DNA from: Cordylochernes scorpioides
Taxonomy: Eukaryota; Arthropoda; Arachnida; Pseudoscorpiones; Chernetidae
NCBI GenBank assembly: GCA_030710605.1
Contig: CP092879.1
Location: 79,771,853 to 79,835,852 of the forward strand
DNA length: 64,000 nucleotides
Direction of reading: 5' to 3'
Shown here piece by piece: positions 23,801 through 32,950 of this stretch. A program made the position numbers and the translations under genes. Every line of letters starts with the position of its first letter. Position 1 is the first letter of the stretch. The notes below the pieces were generated by a model, which saw only the letters and a list, made by a program, of their open reading frames with translations, had not been told where the DNA came from and did not search any database.

Positions 23801-24384
23801 AGTTAACACCAGGGAAGTTGTAATGTTTATTCTCAAGTTGTTTTTGTTACTTTTTATACTGGGGGGAGGGCTGATGATGGAAAGGGTCTCTGAGCCCACT
23901 ACTGACTGGACAAGAGGTTCTCCATAGTTATTGGGTTCCAGTAGTTAAGTCCTATTCATTTCATTTTGCTCTTCAGCACCACCTAAGTGTCCTTTTTCAG
24001 TTGAAAAAAAAGTGTTGCTCAGTTAAGATGTGTGTTGACTCAGGTGACCCAGCCTCACACTCCACACCCATCGAGTGGAATGCCGGCAAGAACCTGCTGC
24101 AAGCCCAGAATAACTCCGAGAACCAGGGCCGCAAGCGCAGCAGGCAGGCAGGCCGCACCTTCTTCTCCTGGTTCACAGACCACGGGGACGCAAGTGCGGA
24201 TGACATAGCAGAGGTGATCAAGGACGACATGTGGCCCAACCCGCTGCAGTACTTCCTGGTGCCTGACGTGGAGAACGGCATGGAGGACAGCGAGGACGAC
24301 GAGGTGGACGACTCCGTGGTGGTTGTGGAGGAGGAGGAGGAAGAAGAGTTCCCAGAGAGCGAGGAGGACGGCGCAGCAGAGTAG
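20865..24384 (+). CDS. SET: SET nuclear proto-oncogene homologue (histone chaperone, PP2A inhibitor)
   Basis: Three coding exons join at canonical GT-AG sites: 20865-21128, 23568-23760 and 24044-24384 (stop TAG), 798 nt or 265 residues, near the family norm. Exon 1 encodes the N-terminal dimerisation helix ([20 protein letters not shown]..., ILKVEQKFN) and ends at FWLTT. Exon 2 continues [11 protein letters not shown] and contains [15 protein letters not shown], the signature of the NAP/SET earmuff domain. Exon 3 has [28 protein letters not shown] and an acidic Glu/Asp tail. Family knowledge: SET binds histones, inhibits histone acetylation (INHAT) and PP2A, and acts in the nucleus and cytoplasm. 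Phases agree (0 after exon 1, 1 after exon 2). Intron 1 (2439 bp) carries a foldback repeat fragment; intron 2 is 283 bp. The gene converges with NUBP2. Confidence 0.95.
22361..22433. repeat. Foldback-family fragment in SET intron 1
   Basis: One arm of the dispersed foldback family: agacctaatccaaataa, tagtgtgtgacgttt, then taacagcattgttacc. The partner arm is missing. Confidence 0.75.
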
Positions 24385-24826
24385 CTTTGTTTCAACTCTT
24401 CTCTTCTCTCTCATCCCCACATTTGTACATACAACAAACGAGCCTTTTCCGCCCACATTTTTTTAAACTGTATTATTTCATGTTTTATTTTCATTTCTGT
24501 ATGGCTCACACACACACCACCGGAAACTGAATTAACAGGTTCACCCTTCTTGTGCCTCTGTTCCTTTCTCAACCCTCACACACCCAGTGAGTGGGCTGGA
24601 AGTTGGTTTAGAGAAGTGTGGTATAAGTCTAGAATCTAATGTAGACAGCCTGAAGTTTTAGGACAAGAAAATGAGGTGATCATTTTGCGACATGTGCAGT
24701 AGTATCCTATACTTTGAATAAGTAACAACCCATTGGTTTTGACAAAAATATAAAAAGGATCCTTCTTTTTCCATATCTTTCTTTGGAACCTATTTTTGTC
24801 TTCCATTTTATTGACACCCTTAAAGG

Positions 24827-24953
24827 AATAAATGTTTATAGATGTTAGCTGATCTTTTATTCATTGAAATGTCTGCAGAGATGGCTTGGATTCAAATGGT
24901 GTCCAAAACAAGAGTGCCCTTTATTGTGGTTGGGACAAGATTGTTTCAATAAA
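24827..24953 (+). terminator. SET: SET poly(A) signals
   Basis: AATAAA at 24827-24832 and again at 24948-24953, 440-570 nt downstream of the stop codon. Either or both could define the 3' end. Confidence 0.6.
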
Positions 24954-25025
24954 ATACTCACAGCCAATGTTGTTGTCATATAGAAGCAACAGTTCTTGAG
25001 AACAGGTTTAGTTTTGCTGGGGGGA

Positions 25026-25241
25026 TACTTGGACTACAGATACAAGGTAACAAGAGAAAATCCAAATAAATATATTTTATATACCATTTCAGTAACTTAT
25101 AAATACAAGGAAATAAGACCTAATCCAAATAAATTAATAGTGTGTGACATTTTGTTAACAGCGTTGGATGGTAAACATCACACAATTTATTTGGATTAAG
25201 TCTTTATTTTTTTGTAGCTATAATCCAAATTGTGCTTTTAT
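25026..25241. repeat. Foldback family copy
   Basis: Arms read ataagacctaatccaaataa ... tagtgtgtgacatttt and, inverted, aacatcacacaatttatttg gattaagtctt ... ataatccaaattgtgc. The left arm is partly duplicated. The loop contains a damaged taacagcgttg palindrome. Confidence 0.75.
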
Positions 25242-25376
25242 CTCAGTAACTTATAAAATAATTTTATTTGTTATTTGATCGTGTTACCTTTTGGTTCTTA
25301 TCTATGATTGAAAACTACACCCGGTATTTTATAACCAAGATTGGCCATGTAACTTTCCCTATTCTGACATTGTTTT

Positions 25377-25464
25377 AGCTATAAACACAAGGTGACCAAA
25401 TAAATAAATAGTGTATGACATTTCAACAGTGTTGTTACCATCTTCAGACAAAAGTACTGAATGA
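25377..25464. repeat. Foldback family fragment
   Basis: A single arm: ataaacacaaggt, gaccaaataaataaatag, acagtgttgttaccatcttc and agacaaaagtactgaatga. Confidence 0.75.
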
Positions 25465-25891
25465 GGGAAAAAAATCTAGTGCATCTTAAGGGTAACATTT
25501 TAAAAATTTATATTTGGTGAGATTTTTGAGAAAATATTGATTTGCCCCCAAAATAAAGATATTTAAGGGAGTCACGATAATTGAACGATCCCAGAATTGA
25601 ATATGCAACATGTCTTAGCGGACACCTAAACAACAGACGGATCACCCTCCAGTGAAAAGTTTCACTCTACAGAAACTTCCAAACAAAAGACTTTCCCAAT
25701 ACCTCATTTATTAGTTTTATATATAATAGACATTTGCACACCTGCTGACAAATAAAAAACACGTATATTAAAATTAAAAAACATTTTCAAATAAATAAAA
25801 ATAATAAATATACTGTTTACACCATCATTATTTTAGCGTTATATTCTTAATAAATGATAATTATAAAATTTATTTATTCATCTTTATTCAC
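25465..25891. other. AT-rich spacer
   Basis: No gene or known repeat recognised between foldback copies. Confidence 0.5.
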
Positions 25892-26052
25892 ACAAGGTAA
25901 TAAGACCAAATAAATAAATAGTGTGTGATGTTTCAGTAACAACACTGTTACCAAAATGTCACACTTTATTTAGATTTGGTGTTATTACAACGCTGTTACC
26001 TAAATGTCAATTGGTCTTATATTGCTCACATAGTTTTATATAATCCAAGTGT
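25892..26052. repeat. Foldback family copy
   Basis: Left arm cacaaggtaataagacc, aaataaataaatagtgtgtg; loop gtaacaacactgttacc; right arm aaatgtcacactttatttag atttggtgttatt, followed by another partial right arm (acgctgttacctaaatgtca). Confidence 0.8.
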
Positions 26053-26226
26053 CCTCTGAGTTGGATAATTTATTCAATTTAGTATGGGCATAATGTAACA
26101 ATATATATATACCTCCACATTATAATGTGTGGTATTGGATCTAGGCACAAAACTGCTGAAATATGTCCCTTGCTTACAAAACTTGCCAGTGATTGTGAGC
26201 CTGACTAAAGCATTGGACACATCTGG

Positions 26227-26376
26227 TATAATTACAAGGAATAAGACCAAATAAATTAATAGTGTGTGACATTTCGGTAACAGCATTGTTACCGAAGGTA
26301 ACCACGTTGTTGCCATCATTGATTAATTTATTTGGATTTGGTCTTATTACCTTGTAGTAATCCATATTGTACCTTA
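26227..26376. repeat. Foldback family copy
   Basis: Left arm aattacaaggaataagacca, right arm tttggatttggtcttattac cttgtagtaatccatattgt. The loop holds ggtaacagcattgttacc. The non-LTR element at 26394 is inserted just beside its right end. Confidence 0.8.
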
Positions 26377-26393
26377 CCATCTGGTATAAAAAA

Positions 26394-27145
26394 CAGAGCA
26401 TACAAAACCACTTCATCAAACTGTGTGCATAGCTTGGCAAAAATTCCACTCCTAACAGATTATATAGAATCCAGAATAATCAAATTTGATCTAGCTCAAA
26501 TGTCCATTGAAGATCTAATTACTTACGAACCCCATGCTCCAAGTATAGTCAAATCATTATTACACGCAAAAATGAATGAAATTTTTGAGAACACTAATGA
26601 AATTTTCAGAAGCTTTTTCGTATTAGGAATTCCAAGATTTTTCCGTCCAAATTTTTATAATATCCAATTCATTACAGATCATGGCAATTTTGGGAAATTT
26701 TTGGCAACTATCGGCGCCGTGAAGGAACCAGGATGCTTCTGCGGAGGTGAAATTCAAGACGCGAGACATCTACTTCTGGAGTGCCCAATTTTCCGGGATT
26801 TTAGGGAAAATAGATTTGGTCGTATTGGACAGCTTGATGAATTTGTAGACAAAAAAGAAAAGTATAAAAATTTTGATCAATTTTGTAAATACATATACAA
26901 CTTTCTCTTGAATTGGAAAAAAGAGAAGGAATCTTAGAAAAAAAAAAAGAACTGCGATGCTTGCTCTGTGTGTTTTGCTTTGTTGTTTGTTTTTCTCTTT
27001 GGACAATTTTCTTTAGTTAATTTATGTAAAATAATGAATTGAACAGGATTGTATATAGCCGAATTGCTGTAATGCAGTGAAATGTATTGGCGCAAATATC
27101 CCTGAGTTTGGGATATCGCGTTTCATGATGTTAATAAAGTTAATT
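26394..27145 (+). mobile_element. 5'-truncated non-LTR retrotransposon (LINE) 3' end
   Basis: An open frame ending at 26937 encodes the C-terminal end of an R1/Jockey-type ORF2: HGNFGKFLATIGAV, CFCGGEIQDARHLLLECP and FRENRFGRIGQL, the CxC...H...C cluster found after the endonuclease-RT region in arthropod LINEs. Everything upstream (endonuclease, RT) is missing, as in 5'-truncated copies. The 3' UTR runs to ttaataaagttaatt, with no long poly(A) tail. The insertion is bracketed by a perfect 15-bp duplication, atctggtataaaaaa, at 26379-26393 and 27146-27160. This fixes both ends and shows target-primed insertion. The ORF's first residues come from target-side sequence and are not part of the protein. 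Confidence 0.85.
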
Positions 27146-27160
27146 ATCTGGTATAAAAAA

Positions 27161-27424
27161 GTTAAATATAAAAGTTGATCATGATGCTAAGTGTCGTTAT
27201 TAAAACTCGCTAAAAATGGCGGCAACTGTCTAAAATCTATACGAAAACATTCAGATATCAAACCCTGAGCGGCACCCTATAGAGTCTTGTCAATAATTAT
27301 ATGAATAGGCTTAGTTGATCCAGCTTCCTTTGAAGCATAAAGCCAAGATGATTTACTTTTGTTATCTGTCTTTTTTTCTTAAATAATTTTTAAGGTAAAA
27401 CCTATATTATAGCTAAAACAATTT
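27161..27424. other. Spacer
   Basis: Nothing recognised. Confidence 0.5.
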
Positions 27425-27487
27425 GGATTATAGATTATGAACACAAGGTAATAAGACCAAATACATGATAAGGTACAATTTGGATTA
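27425..27487. repeat. Foldback-family spacer unit, left of Helitron A
   Basis: The unit tagattatgaacacaaggta, ataagaccaaatacatgata, aggtacaatttggatta. The same unit recurs after each Helitron (28519, 29313, 30719), cut at the same position. Confidence 0.85.
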
Positions 27488-28518
27488 TTAAAATATACAA
27501 GTATCAGAGTCATCAATTCTGTCATCGTTTGCTTTTGTGAATGGAATGCTTTTACGTAATATACGTAACTAATATGACTGAAATTTTAGCAGTATGTATA
27601 GTAGAATCTGTAAAAACTTTTATTGAATATTTCAGGTCTCTATCCCGAATATTCTTCGAGTTATTTGCAAATTTGCTCTTTCGCTCGCAAGCAGCGCCTC
27701 TAGCGGTGAAGATGGGAGGTAATATCAGCTGACCTAATGTGCATGTAAACAGGACATAGAAAAAAATATGGAAGAGATATTTGTCGCATTTTTAGCCAAG
27801 AAAAATTGAAATTTGACAGGTTCTGGGCAAAAATAGTTATTTTTTTTAGTCAGAAAATGATTATGACAATATTGCTGTATCATATTTGATTATCAGATAC
27901 AAAATTATATCCGGAAAAATTCCAAAAAGCAGAGACCACGGGTGAAGCCAGTTCATTTTTAGTATGCAGGAACAAAATTCTAACAGAAAAACATTCATTC
28001 GAGCAGAAGACACAAAGCCAGATCATCTCTTTATAAAAATATCGCTTCTCAGACACAAAGTTTGGAGCGGGACATTTCACAAGAATGACATCCACGGCGC
28101 CAATTTATTATAATTGTAACGAATAGTATTTGAATAAAAGCTTTTTTTTTTTTTTTTTTTGCTTATCCCTAGTACACATGGTACAGGCCATGATAATCAT
28201 GGTGGGTAGTTAGCGACTGCTTTTTACTGTAAGCGCACCACATGTCTACACATGTGAAAGCAGTTCGACTTTGCACTTACAAATGTGCCAGAGCCCCGTT
28301 TGGTTACTTGCACTCGCTGGTGGGGTTGGACTTTTGCAAGAATCGGGGGGCCATTGGAGCATTTTTTTTTTTAAACAGAAAAAAGTGTCCAATGCGGGGA
28401 TCGAACCCGGGTCGTAGTGGTCGTAAACCAAACGGTTTAACCAGCCTTCCACCGACCCCCCCCTTATAAAAGCATTTAATCGGGTAAAACCCGGGCGTTG
28501 CCCGGGTCATTCGACTAG
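27488..28518 (+). mobile_element. Helitron copy A (family 2, non-autonomous)
   Basis: Begins ttaaaatatacaag directly after ggatta and ends with hairpin cccgggcgttgcccggg plus tcattcgactag, followed by host tagattat. Hairpin, about 10-nt spacer, CTAG end and insertion between A and T are the Helitron hallmarks; the 5' end reads TT instead of the usual TC. The interior matches copy B over ttgctctttcgctcgcaagc...gctgacctaatg and the last about 300 bp. It carries no protein. A SINE (28142-28465) is nested near its 3' end. Confidence 0.75.
28142..28465 (-). mobile_element. tRNA-derived SINE, copy 2, nested in Helitron A
   Basis: Minus-strand order: tRNA-like head (28394-28460, B box GGGTTCGATCCC, acceptor-like GTCGGTGG start), T-run, conserved body with CAACCCCACCAGCGAGTGCA, then GTAGACATGTGGTGCGCTTA, and a poly(A) tail (T-run at 28142-28160 on +). 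Flanking duplication ataaaagc at 28134-28141 and 28466-28473 marks the insertion. Helitron B lacks it at the equivalent place (tgaataaaagcatttaatcg / ttagaataaaagcatttaat), which confirms it is nested. Confidence 0.85.
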
Positions 28519-28575
28519 TAGATTATAAACACAAGGTAATAAGACCAAATACATGATAAGGTACAATTTGGATTA
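28519..28575. repeat. Foldback-family spacer unit between Helitrons A and B
   Basis: tagattataaacacaaggta, ataagaccaaatacatgata, aggtacaatttggatta. It starts and stops exactly at the Helitron boundaries. Confidence 0.85.
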
Positions 28576-29312
28576 TTAAAATATACAAGAATCAGAGTCA
28601 TGCACAATTCTGTCACCATTTGCTTTTGGTTCAGTGGTAGAATGCTCGCCTGCCACGCGGGCACCCCGGGTTCGATTCCCGGCCGATGCATTTTTTTTTT
28701 ACAATTTTTAAAACTCATTTATATTATTAAAATATATGTGCTTTTCCTGTCTATGTACACAAGTATGTATACAAGTTATTTACAAATTGCGTGGCAAATT
28801 TGCCCTTTCGCTCGCAAACAGCGCCTCTAGCTGTGAAAATGGGAGGTAATATCAGCTGACCTAATGGACATGTAAAACGTGTTTTAATAGGACATAGAGA
28901 AAAATCTGGAAAAGATATTTTTCAGATTTTTAGTCAAGAAAAATAAATTGACAGGTTCTGGGAAAAAGTAGTTGTTTTTTATTCAGAAAATGATTGACAA
29001 TATTGCTGTATCATATTTGATTATCAGATACAAAATTATATCCGGAAAAATTCCAAAAAGCAGAGACCACGGGTGAAGCCAGTTCATTTTTAGTATGCAG
29101 GAACAAAATTCTAACAGAAAAACATTCATTCGAGCAGAAGACACAAAGCCAGATCATCTCTTTATAAAAATATCGCTTCTCAGACAAAGTTTGGAGCGGG
29201 ACATTTCACAAGAATGACATCCACGGCGCCAATTTATAATTGTAACGAATATTATTAGAATAAAAGCATTTAATCGGGTAAAACCCGGGCGTTGCCCGGG
29301 TCATTCGGGTAG
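28576..29312 (+). mobile_element. Helitron copy B (family 2) carrying a tRNA-Gly segment
   Basis: Same 5' start (ttaaaatatacaag) and same 3' structure as copy A; the terminal CTAG is mutated to GTAG (cattcgggtag). Near the 5' end, where copy A has other sequence, it contains a truncated tRNA-Gly(GCC). No transposase. Confidence 0.75.
28627..28690 (+). tRNA. tRNA-Gly(GCC), lacking 5' acceptor strand
   Basis: tggttcagtggtagaatgct, cgcctgccacgcgggc and gggttcgattcccggccgat gca reproduce animal tRNA-Gly(GCC): intact D arm (A box), anticodon arm with GCC in the loop (ctGCCac), T arm (B box) and 3' acceptor strand ccgatgc with discriminator a, then a T10 terminator. The seven 5' bases that should be gcatcgg read ttgcttt, so the acceptor stem cannot form. 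Pol III boxes survive, but a functional tRNA is unlikely. It lies inside Helitron B. Confidence 0.85.
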
Positions 29313-29426
29313 TAGATTATAAACACAAGGTAATAAGACCAAATACATGATAAGGTACAATTTGGATTATAGATTATAAACACAAGGTAATATGACCAAA
29401 TCCATGATAAGGTACAATTTGGATTA
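29313..29426. repeat. Two foldback-family spacer units before Helitron C
   Basis: Two near-identical units of about 57 bp in direct tandem (…gacc aaatacatgataagg… then …gacc aaatccatgataagg…), ending ggatta at the Helitron start. Confidence 0.85.
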
Positions 29427-30229
29427 TCTATATATATAAAATTGAATGTCTGTGTGTGTGTCCTCTATGGATTCAAAAACCATACATCCAATCGCCGTGA
29501 AAATTTGGGATATTATTAGGCATATCCCCGGAAAGGTTTACGAAAAATAATTTCTTGAATATCTTTAATATCCTTAGAGTTATTTGCAGATTTGTAGCTT
29601 TAACTCGCAAGCAGCGCCACCTTGCGACGGAGATAGGCTTAGGTCTGCCCCGCCCCCCGTCCGGCCTGTCAGTCCAAGTTCCCACCGACCAATCAGAGGG
29701 ATCAAGAGGTCCTGGCGCGCGGGGGGGCGGGTGACCTCCGGGAACTACGTCCATCTTCCATAAACGACCATGATTTTATTCAACTTATCGAGTATTTTTC
29801 AAGGGACTGGGAAAATATGTTCACTAGATAAAACGATGATTTTGTAATGTAGAAAATTAGGAAAGACAAAATTCAGGATGACACGGCACACAGGGACCGG
29901 GAAAAAAATAATCACTTTATCGAGAGATTCACGACCATGATTTTATTCAACTTATCGAGTATTTTTCAAGGGACCGGGAAAATATGTTCACTAGATAAAA
30001 CGATGATTTTGTAATGTAGAAAATTATGAAAGACAAAATTCAGGATGACACGGCACACAGGGACCGGGAAAAAATGTTCACTTTATCGAGAGATTCAAAT
30101 TTACGAGTTTCAAATTATCAAAATATATCTTTTTTTTTTATAAGTTTATAGAGAATTGTTTTAACAAATGTTCGTTAGACAAACCTTTACTCGGGTAAAA
30201 CCTCGGGCGAAGCCGGGTACGTCCGCTAG
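29427..30229 (+). mobile_element. Helitron copy C (family 1, non-autonomous)
   Basis: Starts TCTATATATATAAAATTGAA after host A and ends ctcgggcgaagccgggtacg then tccgCTAG at 30229. These are standard Helitron ends of insect type. It has no Rep/helicase. Internally a 167-bp block beginning acgaccatgattttattc is tandemly duplicated (29764 and 29931). Helitron D follows with no intervening base. Confidence 0.85.
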
Positions 30230-30718
30230 TCTATATATATAAAAATGAATGTATGTGTGTGTGTGTCCTTTATGCCTGACCAAACCACTCATTGGAATGC
30301 CATGAAACTTTGGGAAGTTATTTAGTATAGTACTGGGAAGGTTTCTAGCAAATAAAATTTTTGAAATAACTTTTCGCCTAAAAATAATCAAGATAAATAT
30401 TCTAATTTATCTGTTATAATTCAACAATCTGCTCTAAATATTATCATGATGATACGATGATTTTGTAATGTAGAAAATTAGGAAAGACAAAATTCATGAT
30501 GACACCGCAATTTATTTGAGACAAGAATAATGATACAATTCCAAGGCAAGATACTATTCCTTTAACTTCCAATTACCGAGGGAATCAATTAATATTGATT
30601 TTATTCAACTTATCGAGTATTTTTCAAGGGACCGGGAAAAAATGTCACTTTATCGAGAGATTCGTTAGACAAACCTTTACTCGGGTAAAACCCGGGCGAA
30701 GCAGGGTACGTCTGCTAG
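30230..30718 (+). mobile_element. Helitron copy D (family 1), head-to-tail with C
   Basis: Starts TCTATATATATAAAAATGAA at the base after copy C's CTAG and ends ccgggcgaagcagggtacg, tctgCTAG, followed by host tagattataa. It shares terminal sequence and parts of the 167-bp block with copy C but differs in its 5' third. Confidence 0.85.
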
Positions 30719-30975
30719 TAGATTATAAACACAAGGTAATAAGACCAAATACATGATAAGGTACAATTTGGATTATAGATTATAAACACAAGGTAATAAG
30801 ACCAAATCCATGATAAGGTACAATTTGGATTATAGATTATAAACACAAGGTAATAAGATCTATTTATTTGGCGTCTTATTACCTTGTGTTTCTAATTTTT
30901 TAAAACCACATTAAAACAAATTATTTATTCATTTGGATTTGGTCTTAATACCTTGTGTTTCTAATCTATAATCCA
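30719..30975. repeat. Foldback-family units right of Helitron D
   Basis: Two direct spacer units, then arms of opposite orientation (tcttattaccttgtgtttct aat twice) ending ataatccaaattgtgtctg, so the block forms a long partial hairpin. Confidence 0.8.
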
Positions 30976-31220
30976 AATTGTGTCTGATACATTAAAACCC
31001 ACTATAGTGAACTCCAATGGACTGAACTTTTGGTTTCCTAAAGCCATGGTTCACTATTTTATTTTTTAAAAAGTATTTTAGGTCTATAGTCAAGCTGATA
31101 ATTATGATAAATATCAGTATAGGAGTTGTGTGAAAACATTAATTAACCATAAACATAAGGTAATTATTCAACCATGGTTATAAACTGCACGTTTGCCCCT
31201 ACAAGTGCCTTTATAGTTAC

Positions 31221-31575
31221 TGTTGGAGCTTGGTTCCTGACAATGTTAGCCAGGACTTCCTTTCGCTCCTTCAGCCTCTAGTCTGGTCTCAGGTGATGAC
31301 GATATGTGGCAGAGCTTATTGATGACTGTACTTTATGAGACCAGACCGGCGGATTGACTACCGAGAATGTTGTCCCTTCGCAAGAATGCGATGTAGCAAG
31401 CTGTTTGAATAGAGGAAGGACGCCTCACTCGTTTTAGCTAACTGACTCACTTTATTGAATCTTTCACTCATTTTATATACATATATATTTACATAATTAA
31501 AAGAAAGAAAGAAAAATCTACATGATTATAAATCAATGTAGCCTAGCAAGTTATTTACATAACTAGGCGCAAACA
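31221..31575 (-). repeat. 3' LTR of outer BEL
   Basis: 355-bp LTR; nearly identical to 39052-39409, with a few substitutions and short indels (for example cagcctctagtctgg against cagcctaaatagtctgg). Confidence 0.9.
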
Positions 31576-31936
31576 TACTCCCCCCCACCGCTGAACTTCA
31601 GTTCAGATCTCGAGGCGTAAAGGGAAGAGGGGCCAGCTTGGTGATTGGTCTCCTGAAAACTCCTCCGGCTGTCCAGGTTAGTTTTGTGCAAGATATTCCC
31701 ACTAGACATTCCTCTTAGTGGAATTATTGGAGATTTAGAGGTAGGAATGGAGCTGTTTTGATGAGCTGCCTGCGGTGAATTCCTGTTGACTTCTGAAATA
31801 ATGGAGGGATGACCTAGATGCGGTGATATTTTTGCTTCGCTGTTAGCTCTGGACATGCTATTTTCAATAGGCATTAATCTCTGAGAAGTATGGCTTGAAT
31901 AAGAGTTAGGAAAAAGTGAAGTATGTGCATGATGGG

Positions 31937-32265
31937 TGTTGGATCCTATAGTTAATAATTTCCTTAAATTCAATTTTATATATGAAAATTAAGCCAAAAT
32001 ATTCTAAATTCAATTGTACAATATAAATCTTTAATATGTAAATTTTAAAGCAATCAACATGTATGTAAATTTCTAGTTTGGTTAATTAATAGTTTTTCTT
32101 TTTTCTCTCTCTCTACCACTAGTATCAAAATCTAAGTAAAATTCATGTATTCAAAAATCATGTGGTAGCTACTCCTAACTCTAAAACCCAAAGACAATAA
32201 AATAATTCAAGACAAGTGGCAAAGTGCTTCTTAGTATCTTTTACTTGACATTCAAGCCACGAACA
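31937..32265 (+). repeat. 5' LTR of inner BEL
   Basis: 329 bp, nearly identical to 36682-37010. Confidence 0.92.
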
Positions 32266-32341
32266 TTATGGTCCCTCGAGCCGGATACTTTAAAAAATTA
32301 AGGTAAGCCATTTGAAAACTTAAAATTCTTAAAATAAAGTC

Positions 32342-32950
32342 ATGCCCAAATCAGAAGTTAAAATTCGGCACAAATTCAACTTTATTATTCAGGAAATAAA
32401 GGATCTGGAATCAGAGAATAAAGCTATTGTAGAATCCAAAAACATACATGGATTAAAGCTATTCCAACAAGAAGTTAATGAAAGGAAAATTAGCCTAAAT
32501 CAAGTTATCAACACATTATTAGAATCAGAGTTAGATGATACACAATATGACGATTATTCAAAGGCCAAGAAGGATATTTTTAATATGTTGGTGTCTACTG
32601 AAGAGGCTTTATCTTTGATTGAAACCAAAGAAAATACTCATAGTGATAAACAACTGCCCGAATCCAATGTTAATTTACCTAAGATAAATTTACCCATTTT
32701 CAATGGTGATTCAGCCAATTGGCTTAGTTTTAGAGAAATATTTAACTCCACCATTAATTCAAATCAAACACTAACTGAAATACAAAAATTTCAATATCTA
32801 AATGCATCTGTTAAGGGTCCTGCGGAAAAGTTGATTCGGGGTTTTCCCATTTCTGACAAAAACTACCAGCAAGCATGGGATACCTTATGCAATAGATTTA
32901 ATAACAGAAGAAATTGGCTTTTTCACAAATCAACAAAATATTCTCCATAA
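32342..32950 (+). CDS. Inner BEL gag, N-terminal part
   Basis: 202-residue frame starting MPKSEVKIRHKFN: a helical, Glu/Lys-rich coiled-coil start, then the BEL gag core NLPIFNGDSANWLSFREIFN and KLIRGFPIS. Homology to the outer BEL gag runs through NNRR and then stops. From about 32908 the correct continuation is in another frame, that of the ORF starting at 32914, so the last about 12 residues are off-frame. This is a one-base-type frameshift, either a mutation or a programmed shift site. The start ATG lies 77 nt after the 5' LTR. Confidence 0.8.
   Translation: MPKSEVKIRHKFNFIIQEIKDLESENKAIVESKNIHGLKLFQQEVNERKISLNQVINTLLESELDDTQYDDYSKAKKDIFNMLVSTEEALSLIETKENTHSDKQLPESNVNLPKINLPIFNGDSANWLSFREIFNSTINSNQTLTEIQKFQYLNASVKGPAEKLIRGFPISDKNYQQAWDTLCNRFNNRRNWLFHKSTKYSP

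Noticed and set aside
24001..24456. Minus-strand ORFs of 132-133 codons opposite SET exon 3
   Set aside because: Shadows of the real exon; Ser- and Leu-rich reads result from the reverse complement of the acidic tail.
26332..26393. Start of the 201-codon ORF at 26332 as LINE protein start
   Set aside because: These bases lie outside the element and include the 5' target duplication; the frame is fused by chance.
28621..28690. Functional tRNA-Gly gene
   Set aside because: The 5' acceptor strand does not pair with ccgatgc, so a mature acceptor stem cannot form.
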